Origin: Cydia pomonella
Lineage: Eukaryota > Arthropoda > Insecta > Lepidoptera > Tortricidae
Assembly (NCBI RefSeq): GCF_033807575.1
Contig: NC_084705.1
Coordinates: 15,308,019 to 15,372,018 of the forward strand
Reading direction: 5' to 3'
DNA: 64,000 nt
Shown: piece after piece, positions 1-11,690 of the stretch
Layout of the letters: each line of letters opens with the position of its first letter
How positions within the stretch are numbered: the stretch's first letter is position 1
The notes under the pieces: model-generated
The model's input: the letters and a program-made list of their open reading frames with translations, nothing else
Database searches by the model: none
What the model was told of the DNA's origin: nothing
Position numbers and translations under genes: made by a program

Positions 1-270
1 CATCAATTCTACGCGGTGTGCTGCCTCCGTATCAATCTTACCGCAGACTGCCCCCCGCAAGAACTAAACGCGCTCACCACTCTTCGTATCTCGTATCCAA
101 CTGAAGAGAGGAAATGAACCCTTCAGTTGCATCCTAAGTCCTTTATTCATATCACGCGCTACAAGCTTCTATTAGCTAAATTTCGTTTGACTTAATCCGT
201 CATTTGGACATATTTAGTTATGAAAAAAAGGGATAAAACATTTTTTTTTCCCGGAAAATTACATTATTAT
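1..270. other. unassigned AT-rich DNA
   Basis: I see no open frame, RNA gene or recognisable repeat here. The first 120 bases are less AT-rich than what follows, but they match nothing I know. Confidence 0.5.
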
Positions 271-707
271 TTATTTTGTATTTTATTTAAGTACGGTTAA
301 TTCTACAATAAAAAGCAAGTAAATTAAACTTATGCCAACAAAAAACAACTTAAAACTTAACACTAAAAACTAAATATAAATGATCTCCCCCAAATCACTA
401 AATTCCGGCATGGTCGCAAGAACGCTGGCGGCGTTACCCCTCTGCACCGCCAGGCTTAGCCTCTGGGCAAAGAAAGCGCCAGCCCTATGATCGCCCGAGA
501 TGCCTATCAGCCGAACTGACACTTCTCGGACAAGTTAAAAAAAAAAAAAAAAATTGCCGTCAGCTGCGCAGAGACCTGACGGCTCCAACGTCCCGGGAAG
601 CGAGGCAGAGCTGAGGGCGCGGCGGATCAAATCGTTAAGGGTAGCATATCTGTAAAGTCTGACCAGCGCTCATTTTGCAGCGCAGGCCATGCCGCCCCAG
701 AGTGTCC
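271..707 (-). pseudogene. R2-type non-LTR retrotransposon, gutted 3' fragment (copy 1)
   Basis: Read on the minus strand, this is the C-terminal end of the same protein family as the elements at 14.4-16.8 kb and 29.1-29.6 kb. From about 707 downwards it encodes VDTLGRHGLRC (end of the CCHC knuckle), then after a small frameshift YATLNDLIRRAL and LEPSGLCAADG. It then runs into a 17-base homopolymer (about 537-553), and resumes with ISGDHRAGAFFAQR and LAVQRGNAASVLATMP before a stop near 383. The stretch that would carry the RPDG / WDAT nuclease core is absent and the A/T tract sits in its place. About 383-271 is probably the 3' UTR. It is certainly non-functional. The family call rests on side-by-side reading of the three copies in this window. 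Confidence 0.8.
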
Positions 708-1251
708 ACATAAATTAATTAATTTAGGATTGTAGCGCGTTTATGAATAAGGAGGTCATCCTTAACTACATATCCTCAACTATATGTTTTACTAAAACGG
801 TTTATATTTATTCCTAGAATTTAATTTATCTTCATAGTTTTCTTAGACGCAACATAATGGTGCGGCTTAAGCCTCAGAACTGTCTAGATCTTTCACATGC
901 GGGATCTCTAGAGAGCGAATCTTGTGCTTCGTACCAACTAACGGTTCACTTATTCACATTTAGCTGCTTTTGGTACTGCTTTAAAAGTATCATGCGTTCG
1001 TGGTTTAAATACCTGATCCAATGATTCCTTATTTGTTATTGTATCGTTCCGGTTATTAAAGTTATTGACGTGTTTGAAATTCTATAAGTTAAATTCCGTA
1101 AAATTGTTGTTAGTTTAGAGTTGAATCTGTACCGCTTTAATCGATTTACGGTATCGTTCGACCTGATGACTTCCGTAGTTGAAAATTGGGACGTAACTTT
1201 GTAACATGGCAAACCTGCATGGTGCAGTCACCGCGCGCACTGGCCGGTAAT
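708..1251. other. unassigned, with one MITE-end fragment
   Basis: Positions 739-758 (CGTTTATGAATAAGGAGGT) match the right end of the foldback element at 32909-33050. This suggests a lone terminal fragment. Nothing else is recognised. Confidence 0.45.
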
Positions 1252-1813
1252 AAAAAAGCAGCCAAGTGCGAGTCGGACTCGCCCATGAAGGGTTCCGTAC
1301 CATTTATGACGTATTAAAAAAAAACTACTTACTAGATCTCGTTCAAACCAATTTTCGGTAAAAATTTGCATGGTAATGTATATCATATATTTTTTTTAGA
1401 TTTTTCATTCTATTACATATTTTAGAAGTTACAGGGGGGGGGGGCACACATTTTTTCCCTTTGGAAGCGTCTCTCGCGCAAACTATTCAGTTTAGAAAAA
1501 AATGATATTAGGAACCTCAATACCATTTTTAAAGACTTATCCATAGATACCCCACACGTATGGGTTTGATGAAAAAAGATTTTTTGAGTTTTAGTTCTAA
1601 GTATGGGGAACCCCCAAAATTTATTGTTTTTTTTTCTATTTTTGTGTTAAAATCTTAATGCGGTTCATAGAATACATCTACTTACCGAGTTTGAACAGTA
1701 TAGCTCTTATAGTTTCGGAAAACAGTGGCTGTGACATAATCGGACAGACAGACGGACATGACAAATCTATAAGGGTTCCGTTTTTTGCCATTTGGCTACG
1801 GAACCCTAAAAAA
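1252..1813 (+). repeat. lepidopteran dispersed repeat, GTCGGACTCGC family (copy A)
   Basis: The head is GCCAAGTGCGAGTCGGACTC followed by AGGGTTCCGTA, and the tail is GGCTACGGAACCCTAAAA, so the ends form a short inverted repeat. The body carries ATACCCCACACGTATGGG and a GGACAGACAGACGGACATGA block near the right end. Close relatives are at 16934-17461 (minus) and 24837-25530 (plus), with pieces near 38.05 and 61.1 kb. The frame at 1658-1870 is inside the repeat and is not a gene. TAAAAAA at both outer edges may be a target duplication, but it is low-complexity. Confidence 0.8.
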
Positions 1814-3103
1814 TATGCCCTTTTCGCTCGTCTTTTGTTTTCTTCGAGTGAAATTTTCTCGACAATTTGAAGCCGAAGTGCACGACTAAAATTACATTTA
1901 TCTAATGTTATTCAAGCTTCAACGCTATATTATTATATAAGACAGGTAAATATTGTATATATGTATAACAGTTTAAGTCTTATTTGTATGTCACTGGTTC
2001 TTGTAACTGAATGAGGCTTGGGTTAGGTTCCGATTCCGACCCGAAATTTAAGAACGCACGATTGTTGCAGCCTTTTCTTCTCGTTTAAAATTGAAGACTA
2101 CTTATTTTCTTGGCAAACGCTGCTGAAGTTTTCATCAGCTTGCGCCTGGTGGGCCCGCGTAGCCCTCAGTAGCACCTGCTGCCGGGATTCATCGTTTGGC
2201 TCGATGAAGATTCAAGAACGTTAAGGCCAATGACGATATTTTATTGTTTTAGAGTGGACTCGCGTACTGACAGATATTAGTTTATTTTAGTGTACATATT
2301 TTTACAATTATATTTTTACTACAAGAACCTGGTTTCATTTAGTTATTACCGCTTTAGTTAGCCGGCTACAATATCATCGATGCTTGGCGTTGCTAATTAT
2401 GTTTAATCACTCATCGTCATCATAGTAGATCAGTTTTTGGAAAATAAGTTTGGCGGCCGGTCTTATATTACGTGTATGGATAAATTGAAATTAAGGTAAT
2501 GGCCATTCCCTTCAGTAACAACAAGGAACGGTCAGGACGAAGTGTCAAGTTCATTTGTGTTCTTCCAAAGTTGCGAAACTTGCGAAATTAAAACGAAACC
2601 TTTTTTTTATACACCACCAAAAGCTGAGTCGACGTGTGCCGCGGGCATTGCAATTTTAAATTAAAATCATCGCCTAATGTTCCAATGATTTATCGATACA
2701 CATCAATAATTGCATGGCTCGTGTAATTGACGTGAAAATCCGACGTAATAGCCCTCAATGGAGTCGCGTTACACAACTTTCTTCGCGGATATCAATCTAA
2801 ATTGTATTTGGAAGAATAATGCAATGGGGTACTGCGCATACTATTTAATTTGCTACTCAAAATTAGAGTGACGTAATACTTAATATGAAACATGTATTTA
2901 ATAAGATTTCTTTTATAAGATCGGTTTCCTTTTAGCTATAATGAAATTGGCGCATTAAAGCTTAATTGGGTTTGTAACTAATAGCTGAGTTTCAGTTAAG
3001 ATGTTAATTATATAAATGTAATAATAGAAATATTTAAATTCAGTTAACGATGATCTTCTAACTAATCATCATCTGTACCAAACCAGTTAAAGTTCCGTTT
3101 ATC
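1814..3103. other. unassigned DNA
   Basis: No gene, RNA or clear repeat is seen. A somewhat GC-richer patch at about 2135-2215 has no recognisable identity. Confidence 0.4.
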
Positions 3104-3720
3104 TTGACTGACTGACTCATCAATGCAGAGCCAACATAAGAAAAGCTATAGAAAGTTCAAATTTGCACATTAGATTTAATTTGACGTAACGTACGTAAGT
3201 AGCGGTGTCAAAAATTCAACCCCTAAAGGAGTGAAAATGTATAGGATTTTTTTGTGAGGGGCTTGAAACTTTATATTAAAAAAATGTAATAAAAGCGTTT
3301 TTGAATATTCATTTCTTAACTAAGGGTTAGACAAGGGGGATTAATCTCGGAACGGAAACCATTTTAGTAAGGAACTTGAAACTTCGAAGACTCACAGACC
3401 TTACACTGACATCAGATTGATATCTAAATTATGTAATTTAGTTATCGTGCGTATCGCTAGCGTCAAGACATGTACGGATAAATACGAGAGAAATGCACGA
3501 TAAATAAATGACATATTTCAAATATCGTTGTGATTTCAGAGTACGTCCGAACTGGCCTAACAGTACCGGACCTATTATAATAGCAGAAAATTGTTTTCAG
3601 CGTTTTTGAGAATTCATCTCATGACGGGGTTTAAAAGGGATTGAAAATTTGCATCGGGTAAGAAATTATTTAAGTGAGGGATTTGAAACTTCGTAGAAAA
3701 ACATGACACAACATACATGA
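3104..3720 (+). repeat. decayed lepidopteran dispersed repeat
   Basis: It opens with GACTGACTGACTCATCAATG, a phrase typical of a common lepidopteran repeat. It then repeats a loose module of the form gtgaggggcttgaaactt, seen near 3256-3273 and again near 3675-3692 (gtgagggatttgaaactt). About 3425-3590 looks like an interruption. No coding capacity remains. Confidence 0.4.
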
Positions 3721-4084
3721 CACAACCAAAATGTTATGTGTTGTCAATTTATTGACTGCTATAATTTTCAGTAGGTAGCATTACAACAATCCACGCGAAC
3801 GAAGACGTAGACGTAGCTAGTTTTATATAAGTGCAATTTTCTGTACCATTAAGGTACCTTATAAGTACAGAATTTAGAGCAAATAAAAAAATGAATTTTA
3901 TACTTATGCAAATATGCATAGGTACCGACTACCGATGATACGGACACCAGGTTGCTGAAATTGTCCGCAGCTTTAAACTAGTTTTGCCTGATACCGGACC
4001 TGACTACTTACTAAAATGATTAATGCGATTCTCTATATATGGGTAGATTGGGTAGGCTTAAACTTCTAACTATTTGCACTAGCC
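3721..4084. other. unassigned DNA
   Basis: Nothing recognised. Confidence 0.4.
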
Positions 4085-4445
4085 GAAAGCGAGCAGGGCA
4101 AAATATTCTTCATTTTTAACTAGTGTCCGACCGAAAGTCCAGCTTTGACTCTAGTTTCGGCCGAAACCGAAACCGAATCTTTTGTAGACATGTTAAAATC
4201 GTTGAAAAAATGCCCTCGTTAGGGGAATTGTGTTTTCCAATAAACCAAACTAATTAAATTCTGTATACATAAATCATTATATTTATATTGTTGTACTTGT
4301 TCCCCAACTTTTGGACTTTGTCACATAGTTTAGTTTCATAGTAAGAAGTACCATTTTGTTCGGCTTTTTTTGGCCGGAACTGGCCGAAACCGAAACTTCG
4401 GCCGGAAACTATTTTTAACTGCATAACCTTGGTGGCCCCGAATTT
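4085..4445. repeat. dispersed repeat with GGCCGAAACCGAAAC motifs
   Basis: TTTCGGCCGAAACCGAAACC near 4154-4173 and TGGCCGAAACCGAAACTTCG near 4380-4400 recur in diverged form at 54570-54665. They look like parts of the same dispersed element. The 69-codon minus frame here is a by-product. Confidence 0.4.
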
Positions 4446-7400
4446 GGTCAGTGTTCTTGACAAGAGTTAAATGCCTCCCGTATTCTCATTTTTATACCAC
4501 GTTCAATGCTCTCTTTTTGTTTGCCTTCATGGTAATTAACTTTTTTAGTTGCATTTAATTTTAGCTGTAACTGTCTTTTGAGTGTCGTGTTATTGAACCG
4601 TGATCATATTTGAGTGCAATTTAATTTCGTATACTGCTATGATTTTTCTGAGGTATCAACCGGTTTTATTAATATTACCAACATTGCTAATTTGAAAGTT
4701 GCTCATGAGGGTTCAGGTTGGGCAGATTCAGTGACCGATAACTACCTACTTAATTTTCATGCCCAAGCATGATATTTTACAACCCATTTTATTAAAAGTA
4801 TACTATAATTCTGTAATTTGTATAAACACCGTTAGTTACAAATACAAACAACAAATAGAACCGTTACGATGAGTTCTATGCTAATGGTACAGAGCATTGT
4901 TATTTGCCAAGCAAATATCTCTATCAGGCCCTTTGATGCATTGCATAGATTGCGGCTCAGTCGCCGAAGATACGACCTTAAATTCCAACCGCGGCGATCC
5001 GCGATAAGCGATACATAAACGATCTTGATATTCGAGTACCGTTCTCGTTAAATTATCGCTCACGTTTCGCTACCGAGCTGGCGCCCTGGTATTACGGTAT
5101 TGCTCGAAATTACGACGTTTTGAGCAAGGCCCATCGTCACACTATTGGGGACGTGACTGGCGTTAAGTGAGAGCTTATGTCTAACGATGAAACGTCAAAA
5201 GTTCGTCCAGTCTCCTCTCTATTTTCAAAATCTCACGCGCCTTCACCTGCTGTGTCACGTTTTCAGTCTGCAATCTTAATTGTTTTGCTTGGTTTGGCTT
5301 CCAATTTACTCGTGATAAATTCATCTTGATTTAAGTTTTAAATTATTGTGCTTGGATCATTACGTGAATTACGTTTTGCGTTGTTTACTGCTTAAATGAC
5401 ATACATATACATATATATGCAAATGCATAACTCGAACACAGTTCTTCAAGTAAGTATCCTTTGCTTTTATAGTTAATTTTAAATTTTTCGTGTTTTTTAA
5501 ATACAAAACTACATAGAATGCTGTCGTTAAATTTAACACAAATTAATATAATGATTACTATGTTTTTGCTGTCTACAAGATACCAATAATGAAATTCACC
5601 ATCGTGTCTGTGTTAAAACGTAACGTAACTAGCTGTCGACAAAAAACAAACTTGATTAAGAGCTGTCAAAAACGTCTTGGTGATTATCTAAGAATCTTTT
5701 GAAATGTTATTAGACTCGTGTTTCTTAAAAAATGTCAGCTTTTTGTTATCGTCTCAAACCAGTGAATTACTATTTAGTTCTAATTAACAATAATGAATTA
5801 CTGCAGTTGTAATATTGAATTAGTTTTTTTGTTTAGACAAGTCGGTAATCTACTTTGCTCTGATTGTCTTTCGTAGTCCGTTAAATGGTTACGAGAATAT
5901 CAAAGAGAAGACTCCCTTTTTTATCACTTACCACTTGGTTTTTGGTCGCATTAATCAGTTTAATTGGTACAAGTCTCTTCCTAAGTATTCCTATGATTGA
6001 ATATTTTCTTACGTAGGCCTCCGACCAACACTCGCTATGTGGACGTGTAAATGTAAATAACTGACTTATCCGCTCAAAGATACCGTGTCCCGTTTTGCAT
6101 ATCTCGGGGCTATATCTATGGGTTAATCAAATATCTAATGAATCAATTCAATCTTGATTTGGGCCCTTTTGTACACTAAGTTTGGATTATTCTATGAGCA
6201 AAATTATCTATTTAAATCAGTATCTAAATCATCAGTAGAGGGCAATTTCTCTAAATACATATGTGCACCGATTTTGCCTAATTAATTTCTATTGCTTTTT
6301 GTGATACATTTATTGAACACATTACCTATTTGTCTCCAAATAAAATCTGTTACATAAGTAAATACTAGGGACTGCCGTCATTGTCAAGAGAATACATAGC
6401 TTCATAAATTAAAACGATGGTAAACAACAAATCTATTAGCTCATATAACCTACAGTGTGCGACTTTACGGCAATAATATTTATATGTACCTTTAATTAGG
6501 CGCCTATTCAAATCTGAACAAGGGCTATTTTACCAGACGCCGTAACTAAGCCATATAGCTCCTTTAAAGCCTAGCCTTCTAGTGATCTTTTATTAGTTTT
6601 CCATTTCCTAGTTTATTTATAAGCATTGGTGACTCATCGTGAATATGTTATAGCAAATGCCATATTCTTAGCATAAATATCAACTTGCTAGGCATCTTGG
6701 ATGGCTGTCGACGTCGCCGTATAAACACAGCTTTAAATACACAATCAACAACCACATTTCAAACTAGTTCTCATTTAAAATTTTCTCGCAATCCTCGACG
6801 GAGCTGACAGTGGACAGTTGCGTTGGTAGAGTCGAGTTGCAGATAAAGATTCTGTCACCAATAAAACCTTAAGGTTTACTGAAAATAAATATGTACCTAT
6901 CGCGGTTAGAAAACAATTTTAGAACTAGATTATTCAATGTATTTGAATTATTCGTGTTTAAGTGAAACAATCTATATACATATTATTTAAATTTACGCCG
7001 TATGGATAAACAATATGCTATTTTCAAACAACACATTAGGCGTATAAAGGTCTCAATGTACAAGTATTTTTCCTTTAGTCTTGGCTTTTTACTTATGTCT
7101 GTTAAGAAACGAAACTAGGTAGGTACCTGCAATGTGAAAATAAATCGTTTCTAAATAACAGAAACGTTGCGAATGTTGTGATTGACACAGAAAAAAAGCA
7201 GACCCTAATCTTAGTGCAGAAAATATGAATGGGTATCAAACTGCGTGCAAAAAACTGTCAATTTATTACATCTCGCGAGAAGAAGTTTAGACTTCAATAT
7301 GTTGCCATAAAAATGTGTTAATAAGAAAACATTGAGATATAATCCTTTCCAAAATATTATTTTCCTTTGTTGAAAATTGACTTCACTCATAATAAGGTAC

Positions 7401-7805
7401 CGCTGTGCCTTCACATTCTATCCAAAGGAGATAACATTGCGATGTCTGGACGACTGCGGTACGCCTACGTGGTACCGCTCTATAAATTGCGCTTCGTTAT
7501 GCAAAGACTCGACAGAGTCGGCAGGTGGCCCTTCAACTTTGAGACGCTTTCCTGTTATAAAGCCAGTTTGTGTTTGACATCTGGAGTTTTGGACTCTTTT
7601 TATTCATTTTAGGAAAATTATATATATTATAAGTTTTATGCGCAAAAAATAATCTCCATGTTGGTTATTTTAAGTTGTATACCATTATCAGATATCATAA
7701 TATCTAATGTTATCCCTTATGTGTGATAAGTGGAAGTAGATTATTATAATATGTATTATGCAACTATCCTACATATATCTTTCCAACCCTGTATTAATTT
7801 TGTAC
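4446..7805. other. unassigned intergenic or intronic DNA
   Basis: The short open frames here (60-81 codons) have no protein-like composition, no splice context and no relatives in the window. I see no gene, RNA or confident repeat. Confidence 0.4.
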
Positions 7806-7935
7806 AGTCAAGGTAATAAATATCGATACGGACAAAGTTTCAAAAATATTTATACACGACCTTATAACCTATATATTAAGGTAACGTGTACATATTTTTG
7901 ACACTTTGTCCGTATGGATATTTAATACCATGACT
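7806..7935. repeat. foldback MITE, about 130 bp
   Basis: The left arm starts AGTCAAGGTAATAAATATCG and the right arm ends TAATACCATGACT. GATACGGACAAAGT on the left pairs with ACTTTGTCCGTAT on the right. The whole segment is an imperfect hairpin with a short AT-rich loop, typical of a non-autonomous DNA transposon. Confidence 0.65.
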
Positions 7936-8538
7936 AATACGTCGATATGAAAGTAATGTCTTGTGCATTTTAGCTTACCTCCATAGTTTAAAGGTTACAT
8001 TGGTGTGGCGACATGGCGAAACGTCACTGCTGGTGCGGCGTCGACGCTAGCGATGTGACTGTTCTGATCTTATTCGAGTCCTGATACTCAATCACAAGTA
8101 AAGTTGGTTGGAGTGTAAACATGCGTGAGAAATTATAAATAATGAATACCTGATTAAGAGGGAAGAATGAATAGCTTGCGATCCTAGCTTCCTAGCGAAA
8201 TAACGGTATTTTTTCTATAAAATTCCATATCGGGAGAAAACGTTTTCCACAAACTAAATCTTAACAAATTACTTTGATTTGATGTTGATCACTTCAGCAT
8301 AATATATTCTAGGTTTGTAAGATTCTCTTAAAAAAAATGTTTTGCAAATTAAACAAAAAAGGAAAACCTATAAAGCTAGTTTTTAATTGTGTCAATAACA
8401 TACTAAAAAATCATAGAAAATGGAAAATATTTAGAAATGGAAAAACGTTTTCTCTGTTTGTATGGATGATCACGTGGTATACATATACTTCCCTCTTAAG
8501 TGCCGTTACTCAATATTTATTATAGCTGAGGTTTATTA
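7936..8538. other. unassigned DNA
   Basis: A small GC-rich patch lies at 8010-8060. The 62-codon frame at 8337-8525 is lysine/asparagine-rich and has no recognisable identity. Confidence 0.35.
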
Positions 8539-8797
8539 GACTGCGGTGGTAACATGATTCCATTTTATCACTTGTCACTATGCCCGTCACTTTCACGCTT
8601 ACATACTTGTTAGAACGTGACAGGCATGGTGACAAATGATAAAGAGCCGACCATCTTAGCCCTACTGCAAGGGTAAGATGGTCGGCTGTCTATCATTTGT
8701 CACCCTACCTTTCACGCTCTAACAAATACGTAAGTGCGAACGTGACGGATGATATGACAAGTGACAAAAACACGACCATGATACCGCTGCTGAAGTC
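8539..8797. repeat. foldback MITE, about 260 bp
   Basis: The two halves are reverse complements almost end to end. GACTGCGGTGG at the left pairs with the region ending in CCGCTGCTGAAGTC at the right. The core is a perfect 14-bp inverted repeat, AGCCGACCATCTTA at 8645-8658 and its complement at 8674-8687, around a 15-base loop that can itself pair (GCCCT/AGGGT). Confidence 0.8.
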
Positions 8798-9714
8798 GTT
8801 TCAGTTGTCGTTTATATTTTAACTTAATGGCAGTGTTCTAATAGTTGATTGAATGTCGTGGTCATCACTTTCCTCAATTATTTAGAAGCACTTCTAGACG
8901 TACTAGATACGATGCCTAACTAAATACTTAAATTTCGATTTTTATCGTTGCTGTTTGTTGATACAAATAAAATAAGCATCTGAAAGGTGAACCCGTGGAT
9001 ACCATTTGTGCAATACACGAAACGTGCGGAAAGTAAACTGCTCTGTTCTGGTTTGATATTTAATATTTTAAGAGTTACGTCAGTCGGTAACCTTATCTAA
9101 ACTTACTTCTGTCCTTTATAAAAGTTATAATCTCTTTGTAATATCTGGTTGTCGCTGTGTTTATCCTGACAGTTTATAACCACAATTATACCTAACTAAA
9201 ACGACCGATCTCAAATTTCTTGAAAGATTCTCCAAGTTACTTAAGTGTAGCTTAAGTGAGAATGGATATTTTCTACACACATTTACTGCATCATTATAGA
9301 ATTGCATCAACGCCACGTTCATCTCATATGACATAATAAGATTATTATATTATGTAATGTTTGAGGCGTTGTCAACTTACACCCTCTTCTCCTAGTCAAG
9401 TCAATATTTATTAATGTTTCTAAGGCAATCAGAGGAATTTACGACGTCGTTTGTCTTGACCAATGAGAGCGGGCCTGCGCCGCACTAACTGTACCATAGT
9501 CATCCATAGTTCTGAGCTAAATAATGTAGCTTATTTATTGCGTATTTATTCTTGTGTTTGTGATAGGCCGTGGGCGCAACCACTTCTCACGGCGATTGTG
9601 ATGTGTAATATTGCATCCGGATTTGAAATTCAACCATAAGTAATGACTTCATTTTAAACTACTTTTTGCACGAAGCGCAGATTGCTGTGATGAAAACCGG
9701 CCAAGAACACGTTG
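8798..9714. other. unassigned DNA
   Basis: Nothing recognised. Confidence 0.35.
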
Positions 9715-9870
9715 GGCCATGTTCAGTTCAGTGTAGAGTTCCATAGTTACCCATCCGTTACATTAGAATACCTTTAACGGGGGCTATTAGTATCATATTA
9801 ACAAAGAAAAGGGAGTACCTATGCACGCTTTTTATTTGTCCGTCCGTCTGTCCGTGATGTTTATCAATAC
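9715..9870. repeat. degenerate relative of the 20.7 kb / 45 kb repeat
   Basis: CATGTTCAGTTCAGTGTAGA and GTTCCATAGTTACCCATCCG parallel the head of the element at 45004-45612. A CCGTCCGTCTGTCCG block follows. It is strongly diverged, so the call is tentative. Confidence 0.4.
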
Positions 9871-11479
9871 ATATTTTCTGAAAATCCTTATTATGTTTTG
9901 AAAGACTATTTTACATTTATTCACATTAGAGGCATGACTGAACTTCAGAGCACGCGTTCCACACCATTCTTCATCTGCCATTTAAAACACTCAGAATTCT
10001 CAATTTAAACTTTTCTCATAATTCCAGGGGTGCCAAGTTTCATTAACTATGCATTTATGCACGTCGCTTCCAAGCCAGTATTATGATTTATATTGTGTCC
10101 ATGTTACCTTGTTTGGCGACCGTTCTCGATTCCAAATAGTCTTTGGTTTAGTGCTATTGGACTGTTACTTCATTTCCATAGTATCTTCTTAAACAGTGTT
10201 TAACTACCTAGTTTAGACACACAATAACCATGTAGTGTAACTGTTTAATACAAAACAACACTCTTAACTGCACACCTCAATAAAGAAAACGATATGTATC
10301 ACAAACTTAAAAGTAAAATTAAACGTGAATGTTTAAAATGTTTTCCTATTTTATTTGGCAAATTATTGTGATGGTATAGGTATATACATACCTATGTAAA
10401 ATTATTTTGCCAGATACCAGTGTATTTAATACGACCGCATAACCAAAGGGTAGGTAGTTTAGGCTTTAATAGACACTTTCATAAGTTTTATAAAAAACTG
10501 ATGACTTACTTTACTTTATCACTACTTTGTTTTAACTCAAAACGTCGCATTTAATGACGCGACGTCACAACTATCACAAGTGACTATGATGTACGAAATA
10601 CATTGCTTTAAATGTTTTCAAAAAATTATTATGCTGTAAATTAAAGATCTTTCAGAGTCGTTTTATAAGACCTACGTCTAGTTTAAGTTTGCGGTTATAT
10701 CAAAAATACACACTGTATAACCAAAGCCGAGATTAGCTATTTCGTTTCTGCGGCACCTATGCTGTGCTTGCCGCAACAGCTTTGATAAGAGTTCCTTGCC
10801 CTTTACAGAAAGTCTTATCTTTCGATATACGTAGTATTGCACTACGCACATTTTAGTACGTAAGAAAACGTTCTTTGTTCCTAGTATACATGCAAGTTAA
10901 TCGTGATTGATAAACGTTAGAGTACTGGCTCAACTTGAATTTGCACACTTTCATTTTGTGTAACCCTGGGCCAGCATAGCAGCAAATAAAAACATATTTT
11001 TTTGCTCTCTAGATTGCCTTAGGATTCGAATCTCAACATTGATTTCTCTGCGATTAGGTTAGTAGAACTTAAATGGTTTTTGCATCACCTATTTTGTAAA
11101 ACAGCTATTTATTATTCTTATCTAGATTAGTTGAAGTAATAGATTATTTTATTATATCTTATAAACACACAAATAGCTATGTAAATATCGGAAAATTCAC
11201 GAAATATTATTGTTTAAAAAGCCCTAAAAAGCCCTAAGGCTGACACCTACATGTTTGTAAAATTTTTCGTGAATGATGACCATTTTAGAATCTAAGATGG
11301 CGGCCATGTACTTTTACGTAAGTCTCTATGGCTATCGTTTTTAGGTTCCCGGGAGTAGATACTAATATTAAGGACATTTTTTAATCAAGGATGGCTGACA
11401 TGTACTTTTAGGCGGTACAAAGTTCTCAGGGTCCGCTAATAGTTGGTAAGGTTCTAAACAGGAACTTCAATTCAAATAC
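9871..11479. other. unassigned DNA
   Basis: Nothing recognised beyond AT-rich single-copy-looking sequence. Confidence 0.35.
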
Positions 11480-11690
11480 ATTTTCTGCCCTCCGGGCAAA
11501 AAACGTCAGCTTTGCTCCCGCTGCGCTAAACAAAGTTGCCGCTTTCCGCCTCCGTCAAGCAGAAAAATAGTATGCGCACCAGAATCCATCCCGCGTGTTT
11601 GCTACCCTCGCCTTCGGCTCGGGTGACAATTTTACACGCGGCACGCAATGTCCTACTTTTCCTCCCTTGTTACACAAATAACTATTTTGC
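11480..11690. repeat. GC-richer palindromic dispersed repeat
   Basis: It contains small self-complementary blocks (GCCCTCCGGGC; CTCGCCTTCGGCTCGGGTG). It ends in CTTGTTACACAAATAACTAT, nearly the same as CTTGTTGTACAAATAACTAT at about 41399-41418, which suggests a shared family. The 71-codon frame at 11536-11751 is likely incidental. Confidence 0.4.
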
